Positions 1-6,695 of a DNA stretch of 14,658 bases are shown here, piece by piece. Below the pieces are notes generated by a model, which was given only the letters and a program-made list of their open reading frames with translations, was not told where the DNA came from and did no database searches. The stretch is from an uncultured Candidatus Saccharibacteria bacterium. Its GTDB lineage: Bacteria > Patescibacteriota > Saccharimonadia > Saccharimonadales > Saccharimonadaceae. The position numbers and the translations under genes were made by a program. Where the stretch lies: NCBI GenBank assembly GCA_937935245.1, contig CALGXX010000015.1, positions 1-14,658 on the forward strand, written 5' to 3'. The stretch's first letter is position 1, and each line of letters begins with the position of its first letter.

Positions 1-743
1 ATACCATCAACACTAGTGGCGCTTTCTGCGTTAATGTAATCTGAATTGACGTTCACTGAAGGTTCGACATCATAATCATATGGCACCTCAACACAGGCGT
101 AAGACGAGTATGTCCAACCGGCAGTTGATCGAGCACTCCCCTTACTCCAATAAACTCGCTGACAAATGCGCTTTCCCATATCCTCTTTCTTGATGACTCG
201 CGTATACATAAATTTTTTTTCTCCAAGCTCGCCATGAAGATCTTCCAATCGAGATTTACCATTCAACGCCTCCATAGAGGTTGTACGATAATCTGCTGGA
301 TTATATTTACGAATCCAAGCATAATCGCTCCATTTAGATTTATTCTCAAATTTCGCAGAACGTTCACTATGCCAAGCACCTCGCCCGTTTAAGCTCGTAT
401 CGCTATCTATTGGCTGATTCGTTCTTAGATCAAAGACATCTTGTTGAACACCAACTATAACATCATCCGTAGGACCGTTCTGAACACGAATACCGTGCCA
501 CCAGTCGACAGTATCGCCGGGCTTTACGTTCCTTAATCTATTCGGCCCACTCTTCCAATCAGAGCCGTAATTTTCAGAATCTGCCGAATTAAAATTCTTA
601 GTTACCCAAGATTCACCCCATAAAGTCCAATTTGGCGAGCTTGGCGCCGCATATGTATAGATAAAAAAAGCCGTTACCGAAATAGCCAAAGCCACTACTA
701 TTGCCAGCATGCCCACCTTAGGCAATGAGTATTTTCTTCTCAT
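1..743 (-). CDS. Secreted or membrane-anchored surface protein, C-terminus beyond the window
   Basis: An open frame runs from an ATG at 743 to the left edge without a stop, giving 247 complete codons of an incomplete gene. The N-terminus (MRRKYSLPK) is basic and is followed by a hydrophobic segment at about residues 10-30 (from GMLAIVV to FFIYTYA), ending in an Ala-Ala-Pro stretch. This looks like a signal peptide or an uncleaved N-terminal anchor. The rest is Trp/Tyr/Asp/Ser/Asn-rich, as in extracellular beta-rich proteins. Two cysteines in the motifs GKRICQRVYW and SSYACVEVPY, about 20 residues apart, could form a disulfide. I do not recognise a named domain family. Large Trp-rich exported proteins of this style are common in Saccharibacteria, so a cell-surface role is inferred. 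The start has no Shine-Dalgarno sequence and lies 7 nt behind a TGATATAAT box. The gene diverges from ychF. Confidence 0.8.
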   Translation of the reverse strand, partial: MRRKYSLPKVGMLAIVVALAISVTAFFIYTYAAPSSPNWTLWGESWVTKNFNSADSENYGSDWKSGPNRLRNVKPGDTVDWWHGIRVQNGPTDDVIVGVQQDVFDLRTNQPIDSDTSLNGRGAWHSERSAKFENKSKWSDYAWIRKYNPADYRTTSMEALNGKSRLEDLHGELGEKKFMYTRVIKKEDMGKRICQRVYWSKGSARSTAGWTYSSYACVEVPYDYDVEPSVNVNSDYINAESATSVDG

Positions 744-750
744 GCTTATA

Positions 751-781
751 ATTATATCAAAGATTCCGCAGATGATATAAT
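751..781. promoter_or_regulatory. Back-to-back extended -10 promoters for the surface gene and ychF
   Basis: The sequence TATAAT occurs on the minus strand at 756-751 and on the plus strand at 776-781, each preceded by TGA (extended -10 form TGnTATAAT). The minus-strand box ends 7 nt before the ATG at 743, and the plus-strand box ends 6 nt before the ATG at 788. A start site about 7 nt below the box would give mRNAs with essentially no leader. No clear TTGACA-like -35 is seen for either; each -35 position falls on or next to the -10 of the opposite promoter. This arrangement suggests mutually exclusive or symmetric divergent initiation. Confidence 0.6.
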
Positions 782-787
782 AAATAT

Positions 788-1867
788 ATGAGTTTATCTA
801 TTGGAATCGTTGGTTTACCAAATGTCGGCAAGTCGACACTTTTTAACGCTTTAACAAATAATGATATTTTGGCGGCTAATTATCCGTTTGCGACAATTGA
901 GCCGAACACAGGAATTGTTCCCGTGCCAGATGATCGCCTGCAGATTTTAGCCGATCTTTATCATACGCAAAAAATTATTCCAGCCACCGTCACTTTCGTT
1001 GATATCGCTGGGCTAGTTGCTGGTGCGTCTAAGGGTGAAGGTCTGGGCAATAAGTTTCTTCACAACATCAGAGAATGTGACGCAATTATTCATGTTGTCC
1101 GCGCGTTCGAAAATTCAAAAATTTTGCGCCACGATGAAGCGCCAATTGACCCTAAGAAAGACATTGAAGTTATAAATACCGAGCTTATTCTGGCCGATCT
1201 ACAAACTCTTGAAAAACGCCTGCCTCAGCTCCAAAAAGAAGCCAAAGCAAACCCAAAAGCTCGTCAAAAAGTTGAATATCTGCAATCTTTAATCGACAAT
1301 TTACAAAAAGGCGTACCAATTTCCGCCCTGTCAGATGTGGATTTTGAGGCAATTTCCGACTTACATCTTCTTACCGCCAAACCCGTCATTTACGCATTTA
1401 ATGTCGATGAGGAAGGATTGAACAATTCTGATCTACAGAATCAATTGACCGAACTCGTAAATCCCGCAAAAACTGTCTTTGTCTGTGCAAAACTGGAAGA
1501 AGAATTGAAGGGATTATCTGAAAATGACGCCAAAGAGCTATTAGAAAGCTACGGCGTCAAGGAAACTGGACTCGCCAAACTTATTCATGCGGCCTACGAT
1601 ACGCTTGGACTACAAAGCTACTTAACTGCGGGTGAAAAAGAAGTCCGCGCCTGGACAATTCACAAAGGCTGGACTGCACCGCAAGCCGCGGGCGTTATTC
1701 ACTCGGATTTTGAGCGCGGATTTATTGCCGCACAAATTGTCGATTTTAACGATCTAGTCGCTGCAGGATCAGAAGTTAAGGCTCGCGAAAACGGTAAAAT
1801 TCGCACCGAAGGAAAAACTTACGTCATGCAGCCAAATGACGTCGTTGAATTTAGGTTTAACGTTTAG
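788..1867 (+). CDS. ychF: Ribosome-binding ATPase YchF (OLA1 family)
   Basis: 359 aa, close to the usual 363. YchF is a cytoplasmic P-loop protein of the Obg clade that binds ribosomes and prefers ATP to GTP. Visible motifs: P-loop GLPNVGKS at residues 9-16; switch II DIAGL at 72-76, with Leu where Ras-like proteins have catalytic Gln (HAS-type); the altered base-specificity motif NVDE at 205-208 in place of NKxD, the mark of ATP preference; a helical coiled-coil insert around 130-175; and a C-terminal TGS domain from about 275. The start MSLSIGIVGLP matches the invariant YchF N-terminus, so the ATG at 788 is secure even though no Shine-Dalgarno sequence precedes it. It is the only plus-strand gene in the window. 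Its last 11 bases overlap the 3' end of tlyA on the other strand. Confidence 0.97.
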   Translation: MSLSIGIVGLPNVGKSTLFNALTNNDILAANYPFATIEPNTGIVPVPDDRLQILADLYHTQKIIPATVTFVDIAGLVAGASKGEGLGNKFLHNIRECDAIIHVVRAFENSKILRHDEAPIDPKKDIEVINTELILADLQTLEKRLPQLQKEAKANPKARQKVEYLQSLIDNLQKGVPISALSDVDFEAISDLHLLTAKPVIYAFNVDEEGLNNSDLQNQLTELVNPAKTVFVCAKLEEELKGLSENDAKELLESYGVKETGLAKLIHAAYDTLGLQSYLTAGEKEVRAWTIHKGWTAPQAAGVIHSDFERGFIAAQIVDFNDLVAAGSEVKARENGKIRTEGKTYVMQPNDVVEFRFNV

Positions 1868-2579
1868 ATAATTTCAATTTGTAAAATCGCTCGAGATTGC
1901 CTTTACTGCCAGCCACTTCACTATCTTTTTTGTCTAAAACAACGAAATATTTCCTTGCCCAATCTTCAAAGTCGGACAAAATCTGCCGACGAACTTTATC
2001 GTTTTTAATAATTCCCTTATTAACCTGATGCCGCCCCGCTTCAAATTGAGGTTTTACCATAGCAATTAAAACAGTACCGCTATTCATCAAATTTTCAGCC
2101 ACATGCGGCAAAATCTCCCTCAGAGATATAAACGACACATCGCCCACAATAATGTCAATTGCTTCATCTGCATAAAAATCACGAATATCGGTCTTTTCGT
2201 GGAGAGTAATTTTTGGGTTCGGTCTCAAACTTGGATGGAGCTGATCCGTTCCAACATCAACAGCAAATATCTTTTTGGCGCCGTGACGCAGCGAATAGTC
2301 AGTAAATCCGCCCGTACTCGAACCAATATCCAGAACAGTTTTATCCTGAAAATTAAGATGAAAATACTCCGCCACGCTTGCCAATTTTAAGCCAGCCCGC
2401 GAAACGTAAGTTTCCTTTTTCTCGAGCGTTATCTCATCCGAATCAGATACCATAGTCCCTGATTTTTGGACAATTTTCTTATTCAAAAAAACATAGCCCA
2501 GGCGAATAAAATTATCCGCCTGAGATCTTGTTGTCGCCAAACCACGCTCGACCAGAGCTTTATCTAATCGCTGTTTCAT
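1857..2579 (-). CDS. tlyA: TlyA-type S4/FtsJ-like RNA 2'-O-methyltransferase
   Basis: 240 aa, a normal length for the TlyA/YqxC hemolysin-A-like family, whose characterised members 2'-O-methylate cytidines of 16S and 23S rRNA using SAM. An S4 RNA-binding domain occupies residues 1-58 (from RLDKALVERGL). Then come the linker SRAGLKL (60-66), the SAM-binding loop VLDIGSSTGGF (82-92), the acidic GDVSFISL strand (146-153), VKPQFEAGR with the family Lys (175-183), and a terminal GNLERF-like motif. The ATG lies 9 nt after the efp stop and has only a weak purine-rich stretch before it, so translation is probably coupled to efp. The 3' end overlaps ychF convergently by 11 bp with no terminator hairpin seen. 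Haemolysin activity claimed for some homologues should not be assumed. Confidence 0.93.
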   Translation of the reverse strand: MKQRLDKALVERGLATTRSQADNFIRLGYVFLNKKIVQKSGTMVSDSDEITLEKKETYVSRAGLKLASVAEYFHLNFQDKTVLDIGSSTGGFTDYSLRHGAKKIFAVDVGTDQLHPSLRPNPKITLHEKTDIRDFYADEAIDIIVGDVSFISLREILPHVAENLMNSGTVLIAMVKPQFEAGRHQVNKGIIKNDKVRRQILSDFEDWARKYFVVLDKKDSEVAGSKGNLERFYKLKLSKR

Positions 2580-2588
2580 TAAATAGAA

Positions 2589-3149
2589 CTATTTCTTTCG
2601 CTCGCGATATTCACCAGTCGATGTATCAACGCTAATAATATCGCCCTGCTTAATAAATGCTGGAACTTTGACAACCAACCCTGTCTCCAAAGTGGCGTCT
2701 TTTAATACGGATGAAGTCGTATCACCCTTAACTACATCTTCCGTGTAGGTAACTTCCAGATATTTGTTCTTTGGCAGCTCAACGTTAATCACTCGACCGT
2801 CGAAGAATTGAAGGCTTAATTCGTCGCCTTCTTTCAGGTATTTACTAGCGTCATCCACGATTTCCGCAGCCAGCTCAAATTGCTCAAAGCTAGTCGGATC
2901 CATGAAATAGAACTTGTCGCCGTCGTTATACAAATATTGCGCAGTTTTATTATTTACTTCCGCAGCTTCAATTCGCTCTTGACCCTTGAAAGTCTTTGGA
3001 ATAACACTTCCGTCAATTAGGTTTTTCAATTTCACGTTAACAATCGAACCGCCACGACCCATAACTTTTTGGCCGTACTCTACGACGCGATATGGCTTGC
3101 CGTCAATTTGACAAACTACGCCCTTTTTCAAATCAGTTGGCTGATACAT
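2589..3149 (-). CDS. efp: Translation elongation factor P
   Basis: 186 aa, full length. EF-P binds between the P and E sites and relieves stalling at polyproline. Domain I (KOW-like) covers residues 1-65, with the start MYQPTDLKKG. The loop that carries the modified residue reads KVMGRGGS, placing Arg32 at the tip where E. coli has Lys34 and Pseudomonas has the rhamnosylated Arg32. The usual Pro two residues before the tip is Met30. OB domains II and III follow, ending in the family signature GDIISVDTSTGEYRER. A GGAG at 3158-3155 lies 5 nt before the ATG. The gene is downstream of the rpsF-ssb-rpsR operon but separated from it by a strong hairpin, so it may be transcribed in part independently. 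tlyA follows at once. Confidence 0.97.
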   Translation of the reverse strand: MYQPTDLKKGVVCQIDGKPYRVVEYGQKVMGRGGSIVNVKLKNLIDGSVIPKTFKGQERIEAAEVNNKTAQYLYNDGDKFYFMDPTSFEQFELAAEIVDDASKYLKEGDELSLQFFDGRVINVELPKNKYLEVTYTEDVVKGDTTSSVLKDATLETGLVVKVPAFIKQGDIISVDTSTGEYRERKK

Positions 3150-3166
3150 ATTTTCTCCTTTCCAAT

Positions 3167-3207
3167 AAAATATCTCGCTGCCAAATATGTAATAGCAACG
3201 AGATATT
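3167..3207 (-). terminator. Hairpin between rpsR and efp, terminator or attenuator
   Basis: The arms 3195-3207 and 3169-3181 pair over 13 positions (AATATCTCG..TGC), with one G-U wobble and a 13-nt loop. On the minus strand the stem is followed by four T (3170-3167, the first two within the stem) and then ATT, which is a weak U-tract. It lies 16 nt downstream of rpsR and about 18 nt upstream of the efp ATG. It could be a partial intrinsic terminator that lowers efp relative to ribosomal proteins, or an mRNA processing or stability element. Confidence 0.6.
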
Positions 3208-3222
3208 GCGCATTAAACGTTC

Positions 3223-3420
3223 CTAGTTGCTAGTAACAAATGGCAACAAAGCCAAGTGGCGAGCACGCTTAATTGCTACCGCCAAGCTTCGCTGTTGCTT
3301 TTCGCTCAAACCAGTCTTGCTGATTGGCTCGATTTGACCGTAAACATTGATGTAACGTTGCAAAGTTTTTACATCTTTATAATCAAAAATAATCGGTGGA
3401 TTTTTCTTCAATTGTGCCAT
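3223..3420 (-). CDS. rpsR: 30S ribosomal protein S18 (bS18)
   Basis: 65 aa, at the short end for bS18. It binds S6 in the platform of the 30S subunit. The conserved core is present: FDYKDVKTLQRYIN, then GQIEPISKTGLSEKQQRSLAVAIKRARHLALLPF, of which the stretch TGLSxKxQRxLxxAIKRARxxxLLPF is diagnostic. The ATG is preceded by AAGGAG, 7 nt upstream. It follows ssb closely (13 bp), completing the classic rpsF-ssb-rpsR order. The expected next gene, rplI for bL9, is not present; efp follows instead. Confidence 0.97.
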   Translation of the reverse strand: MAQLKKNPPIIFDYKDVKTLQRYINVYGQIEPISKTGLSEKQQRSLAVAIKRARHLALLPFVTSN

Positions 3421-3433
3421 TTTAATCTCCTTA

Positions 3434-3856
3434 TTAGAATGGAATTTCGCTTAGGTCAATTGGCTTATCGTCAATTTCCGTTACGACTTCCTCTTTTTTA
3501 GTAGTCTTTGGTACTGTAGAACCTGAATTGTCGCCGCTTGGACCGTCTAAGAACGTTACATCTGAAGCAGTGACTTCAATTCGACTCTGTCTTTTACCGG
3601 TATCCTTATCTTCCCAGCTATCCTGTCGCAGTCGTCCTTGGATCAAAACCCGACGTCCTTTGCTTAGATATTGCATTACCAAATCACCAAGTTTATCCCA
3701 GGCTGTGATATTGAAAAAATCAGCCTGATCGTCTTGAGATTGTCGATCAACAGCAATGCTGAAACTAACCACGTTCTTGCCAGAAGCGGTTGTTCGCTGC
3801 TCTGGATCGCGCGTCAATCTACCCAACAAAATCACTTGATTGATACTTCGTGCCAT
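3434..3856 (-). CDS. ssb: Single-stranded DNA-binding protein
   Basis: 140 aa, a short bacterial SSB. The OB fold covers residues 1 to about 105 and begins with the typical SINQVILLGRLTRDPEQR, with FFNITAWDKLGDLVMQYLSKGRRVLIQGRL in the middle. It is followed by a brief Ser/Thr/Lys linker and an acidic tip ending DLSEIPF, the partner-recruiting C-terminal peptide (canonical form DDDIPF). SSB binds ssDNA as a tetramer and recruits repair and replication proteins. The start codon has GAGGGG upstream. The gene sits between rpsF (35-bp gap) and rpsR (13-bp gap), the standard bacterial arrangement that links replication to ribosomal protein synthesis. Confidence 0.97.
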   Translation of the reverse strand: MARSINQVILLGRLTRDPEQRTTASGKNVVSFSIAVDRQSQDDQADFFNITAWDKLGDLVMQYLSKGRRVLIQGRLRQDSWEDKDTGKRQSRIEVTASDVTFLDGPSGDNSGSTVPKTTKKEEVVTEIDDKPIDLSEIPF

Positions 3857-3891
3857 ATTCTATCCCCTCTTTTACCTTACGGCAGTTAGGC

Positions 3892-4245
3892 TTATTTACT
3901 TGATTCGCTTGAATCAGATTCTTCGTTGCGTGCTTTTTGCTCGCTTAATGCTTGACGAGTTTTTTCATCAGTTTTTACCAATAGGTAACGCAAAACTTCA
4001 TCAGTAATATTAAGCGTGTTTGAAATCTTCAACAAAGCTGGTGCTGGCAATTTAACCTCAAAACAAACGTAAACTGCAAAATCTTCACGCTTGATTGTGT
4101 AGGCCAATTTTTTCTTGCCCCAGTTATCTTCTTTGGTAATTTCACCACCGTTAGCAGTGATCAAACCACGTACCTTATCCAACGCTGAATCTAGATTAGC
4201 CTCTAAATCCGGGTGAATAAGAACAGTTAGTTCGTATTCGTTCAT
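3892..4245 (-). CDS. rpsF: 30S ribosomal protein S6 (bS6)
   Basis: 117 aa from the chosen start MNEYELTVLIHPDLE. An in-frame ATG seven codons upstream (4266) is rejected because AGAGGAGG, a near-perfect Shine-Dalgarno sequence, lies just before 4245 and the family begins with xxYEL. Conserved S6 features: the first beta strand YELTVLIHPDLE, WGKKKLAYTIKRED in the middle, and ITDEVLRYLLVK near residues 84-95. The acidic Ser/Glu-rich tail (EESDSSESSK) is poorly conserved in the family. S6 forms a heterodimer with S18 on the 30S platform. It is the first gene of its operon and has a clear promoter and a folded leader upstream. Confidence 0.96.
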   Translation of the reverse strand: MNEYELTVLIHPDLEANLDSALDKVRGLITANGGEITKEDNWGKKKLAYTIKREDFAVYVCFEVKLPAPALLKISNTLNITDEVLRYLLVKTDEKTRQALSEQKARNEESDSSESSK

Positions 4246-4311
4246 GTTTCCTCCTCTGGAATCCATTTACGGATGCTTATGCTGTCTCACACAAGCTTAG
4301 GTTAATATTCA
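4246..4311 (-). promoter_or_regulatory. Structured rpsF leader, candidate S6:S18 autoregulatory site
   Basis: The predicted leader of roughly 65 nt contains two adjacent hairpins. The first pairs 4290-4296 with 4275-4281 (7 bp with one wobble, 8-nt loop). The second pairs 4271-4274 with 4261-4264 (AUCC/GGAU, 6-nt loop) and carries a CCG. The Shine-Dalgarno sequence follows directly. In many bacteria a leader RNA with a CCG-containing structure binds the S6:S18 complex and represses the operon. Position and gene order fit that role, but I could not match the exact consensus. Confidence 0.4.
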
Positions 4312-4317
4312 ATTGCT

Positions 4318-4347
4318 ATTATATCACTAAACAGCCAATATTGCCAA
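4318..4347 (-). promoter_or_regulatory. Promoter of the rpsF-ssb-rpsR operon
   Basis: On the minus strand TTGGCA (4347-4342) is followed by an 18-bp spacer and TATAAT (4323-4318), with an extended -10 TGA just before it. The predicted start near 4311 gives a leader of about 65 nt. It lies 30-50 bp behind the ftsK stop. Confidence 0.7.
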
Positions 4348-4375
4348 TCTTACCACTGATAAATCGTAGCAATTG

Positions 4376-6589
4376 CTATTCCGCCAGCAGCTCCTCAAGC
4401 TCTTCTGGACTAGAAATCAAAACATCGCGCGGCTTAGAGCCATTCTGCGGACCAATAATTCCCCGCTCTTCCATCTCTTCAATAATTCGCGCTGCTCGCT
4501 GATAACCAATTCCCAGGCGCGTCTGCAGCATACTCGTTGAGGCCTTACGACGCTCAACCACCACACGGACCGCATCCTTAAACTTATCGTCGCCACCCTC
4601 CGACAGGTCCATCACGACGCCGCCCTTGCCGTCCAATTGAACTGGCTGAGCCACTACTTCGTCGTTGTACTGCGGAGCCATCTGCATACGCAAATGATCG
4701 GCAATTTTATTCACCTCGTCATCTGTCACCCAGGCACCCTGAATACGTTTTGGTTTGCTCATGCTTGTTACGTAAAATAACATATCTCCTTGACCCAATA
4801 ATTTCTCAGCACCAGATTGGTCTAAGATCGTAATACTGTCAACCTGACTAGCCACCGTAAAGGCAATTCGCGCTGGAACGTTCGCCTTAATCAGACCGGT
4901 AATCACGTTCACGCTAGGACGCTGCGTTGCCAATACCAAATGAATACCAACCGCTCGCGATTTCTGCGCCAAACGAACAATTAACGTCTCAACATCCTTT
5001 TTAGCCATCATCATAAGATCAGACATCTCGTCCACCACAATCACGATATACGGCATCGATCCATCTTCATGCTCCTGAACATTGCCATTTTCATCAGCAA
5101 TTGCAATCTTCTTAGCGCGCGACTGTAGCCTCTTGTTATATTCCTTAATGTTACGGATTTTCTCACCCGCCAACAATTTGTAGCGTCGCTCCATCTCATT
5201 CACCGCCCACTTCAAAGCTGAAATGGTCTTTTCCGGTTCGTTAATCACTGGCGTAAGAAGATGTGGGATATCAGCGTACGGCGCCATTTCGACTTGCTTC
5301 GGATCAACCAAAATCAACTTCATATCGCTCGGACTATTACGATACAGCAAGCTACATAGCAAAGTATTAATCATCACAGATTTACCAGAACCCGTTTGTC
5401 CAGCAATCAACAAATGCGGCATCTTTCCCAGTTCACCCACAACAACTTGACCGGATATATCTTTACCAATTCCAAAGCTCAAAGGATCACGAGCAGCAGC
5501 CCACTGTTTTGACGACAACGTACTTCGTAATCGCACCTCGGCAGCCTTACGGTTAGGCACCTCAATACCAACCGCTCGCTGACCAGGAATTGGCGCCTCG
5601 ATCCTTAAACTTTGTGCTGCCAAATTAAGCGCAATGTTAGTTTCCAGCGCCGTAATTCGCGTCAATTTAACCCCACTTGGCGGTCTTAGGGTGTATTGCG
5701 TAACTTTTGGACCAACATTAATGTCGCCCATCGCCGCCTCAATATTAAATTCAGCCAACGTATCGTGAATTATTTGGGCATTCTGGCGCGTATCTCCAGC
5801 ATCAGCACCGCTTTCGTTCTTCTCTAACAGATCCAAGCTTGGCGCTTCCCAATTTGGATCACGAGTTGCCACCAAAGCCTGCTCTTCACTGACCTTCTCC
5901 GGCTTCTCTACTTTCTTTAATAAGCTCTTTTTCTCTTTGGCTGTATCAATTATTGGCACACCAGCGTTTAGCTTAATTTCTCCCAAGTCCGTCTTTTTCT
6001 CTTCTTCTGTCGATTGAGCAATTGACGCCTTCTTCATAACAGAACGATTATTATCGTCCTCCTTGGTATTACTCTTAATCATCTCCCAAAGTTTACTAAA
6101 AACCGTAAACGGCGACGTTTGAGTAATAAATAGAACCGTTATAAACGCCAAAACTAGATAAATAATTACAGCAATTGCCGAATCTACCATTTTCAAGGTT
6201 GCCGTGTTTAATATGTCGCCCACAAATCCACCAGAATTCGGATGCGAAGCCGTCTTCATTAATCCAAACAATCCAGAAAACCACACAATTTCCAGAATTG
6301 CCGCAAATTTCACCACTGCAGGTAATTGATTCTCTTCCGCTCGGAAAGTCTCAACCGCCAAATAAATCAGTAATATCGGCAAGGCGTACGCGGTGTAGCC
6401 AATAGTTTTTACGGTCGCCATATCAATCCATTGTAAAACCGGACCACCAACACCAAACCACGATACGACAAGCAGTAGCGACAAAAGAATAAGCATCACC
6501 GCGCCAACTTGTGACCAAAAACCCGCCGGCAAACTATGCTGCGGCTTGGCTGGTGCGGATTTTTTCGTGCTCTTTCGCTTTTTTGCCAT
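4376..6589 (-). CDS. ftsK: DNA translocase FtsK/SpoIIIE
   Basis: 737 aa. FtsK pumps DNA at the division septum and helps resolve and segregate chromosomes. The N-terminus is basic and followed by four hydrophobic segments (about residues 26-46, 62-80, 92-111, 136-156). A short charged linker runs from 165 to about 265, far shorter than in E. coli. Next come the alpha/beta motor with FNIEAAMGDINVGPKVTQY near 281-299, Walker A GQTGSGKS at 397-404, Walker B IVIVVDE at 515-521 and LATQRP at 553-558. A C-terminal gamma winged helix (about 663-726, with RRKASTSMLQTRLGIGYQRAARII) normally reads KOPS-type sites. The ATG has no Shine-Dalgarno sequence and sits 10 nt behind a TATAAT. It reads as complete and standard for a compact Gram-positive-like FtsK, so it is not a type VII secretion EssC ATPase. 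Confidence 0.96.
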   Translation of the reverse strand: MAKKRKSTKKSAPAKPQHSLPAGFWSQVGAVMLILLSLLLVVSWFGVGGPVLQWIDMATVKTIGYTAYALPILLIYLAVETFRAEENQLPAVVKFAAILEIVWFSGLFGLMKTASHPNSGGFVGDILNTATLKMVDSAIAVIIYLVLAFITVLFITQTSPFTVFSKLWEMIKSNTKEDDNNRSVMKKASIAQSTEEEKKTDLGEIKLNAGVPIIDTAKEKKSLLKKVEKPEKVSEEQALVATRDPNWEAPSLDLLEKNESGADAGDTRQNAQIIHDTLAEFNIEAAMGDINVGPKVTQYTLRPPSGVKLTRITALETNIALNLAAQSLRIEAPIPGQRAVGIEVPNRKAAEVRLRSTLSSKQWAAARDPLSFGIGKDISGQVVVGELGKMPHLLIAGQTGSGKSVMINTLLCSLLYRNSPSDMKLILVDPKQVEMAPYADIPHLLTPVINEPEKTISALKWAVNEMERRYKLLAGEKIRNIKEYNKRLQSRAKKIAIADENGNVQEHEDGSMPYIVIVVDEMSDLMMMAKKDVETLIVRLAQKSRAVGIHLVLATQRPSVNVITGLIKANVPARIAFTVASQVDSITILDQSGAEKLLGQGDMLFYVTSMSKPKRIQGAWVTDDEVNKIADHLRMQMAPQYNDEVVAQPVQLDGKGGVVMDLSEGGDDKFKDAVRVVVERRKASTSMLQTRLGIGYQRAARIIEEMEERGIIGPQNGSKPRDVLISSPEELEELLAE

Positions 6590-6599
6590 AATCGTTTTT

Positions 6600-6639
6600 A
6601 TTATACACTGATTTTACACTTATTAACAGATGTAAAAAT
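6600..6639 (-). promoter_or_regulatory. Possible proximal ftsK promoter with an inverted repeat upstream
   Basis: TATAAT lies at 6605-6600 on the minus strand, 10 nt from the ftsK ATG, so a start here would leave only about 3 nt of leader. No good -35 is seen. Just upstream an inverted repeat (6611-6618 ATTTTACA and 6631-6639 TGTAAAAAT, with one extra A) overlaps where an operator or -35 region would lie. Its role is unknown. Confidence 0.35.
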
Positions 6640-6657
6640 CAATTTAATACGCCTAGT

Positions 6658-6686
6658 ATTATAGCATAATTCACCAGTAAAATCAA
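6658..6686 (-). promoter_or_regulatory. Main ftsK promoter
   Basis: On the minus strand TTGATT (6686-6681), a 17-bp spacer and TATAAT (6663-6658), preceded by TGC, form a good -35/extended -10 pair. It starts 10 bp after the RNase J stop. The predicted start near 6651 gives a leader of about 60 nt that includes the inverted repeat and the second TATAAT. Confidence 0.65.
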
Positions 6687-6695
6687 TCTAGAACC

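Noticed and set aside
53..262. Possible 69-residue minus-strand protein
   Set aside because: It lies in another frame inside the longer surface-protein gene, which has a signal-like N-terminus, a promoter and no stop to the window edge.
4310..4380. Direct repeat CAATTGCTATT at 4310-4320 and 4370-4380
   Set aside because: Only 11 bp and AT-rich; one copy includes the ftsK stop codon and the other part of the rpsF -10 box, so chance is the likelier explanation.
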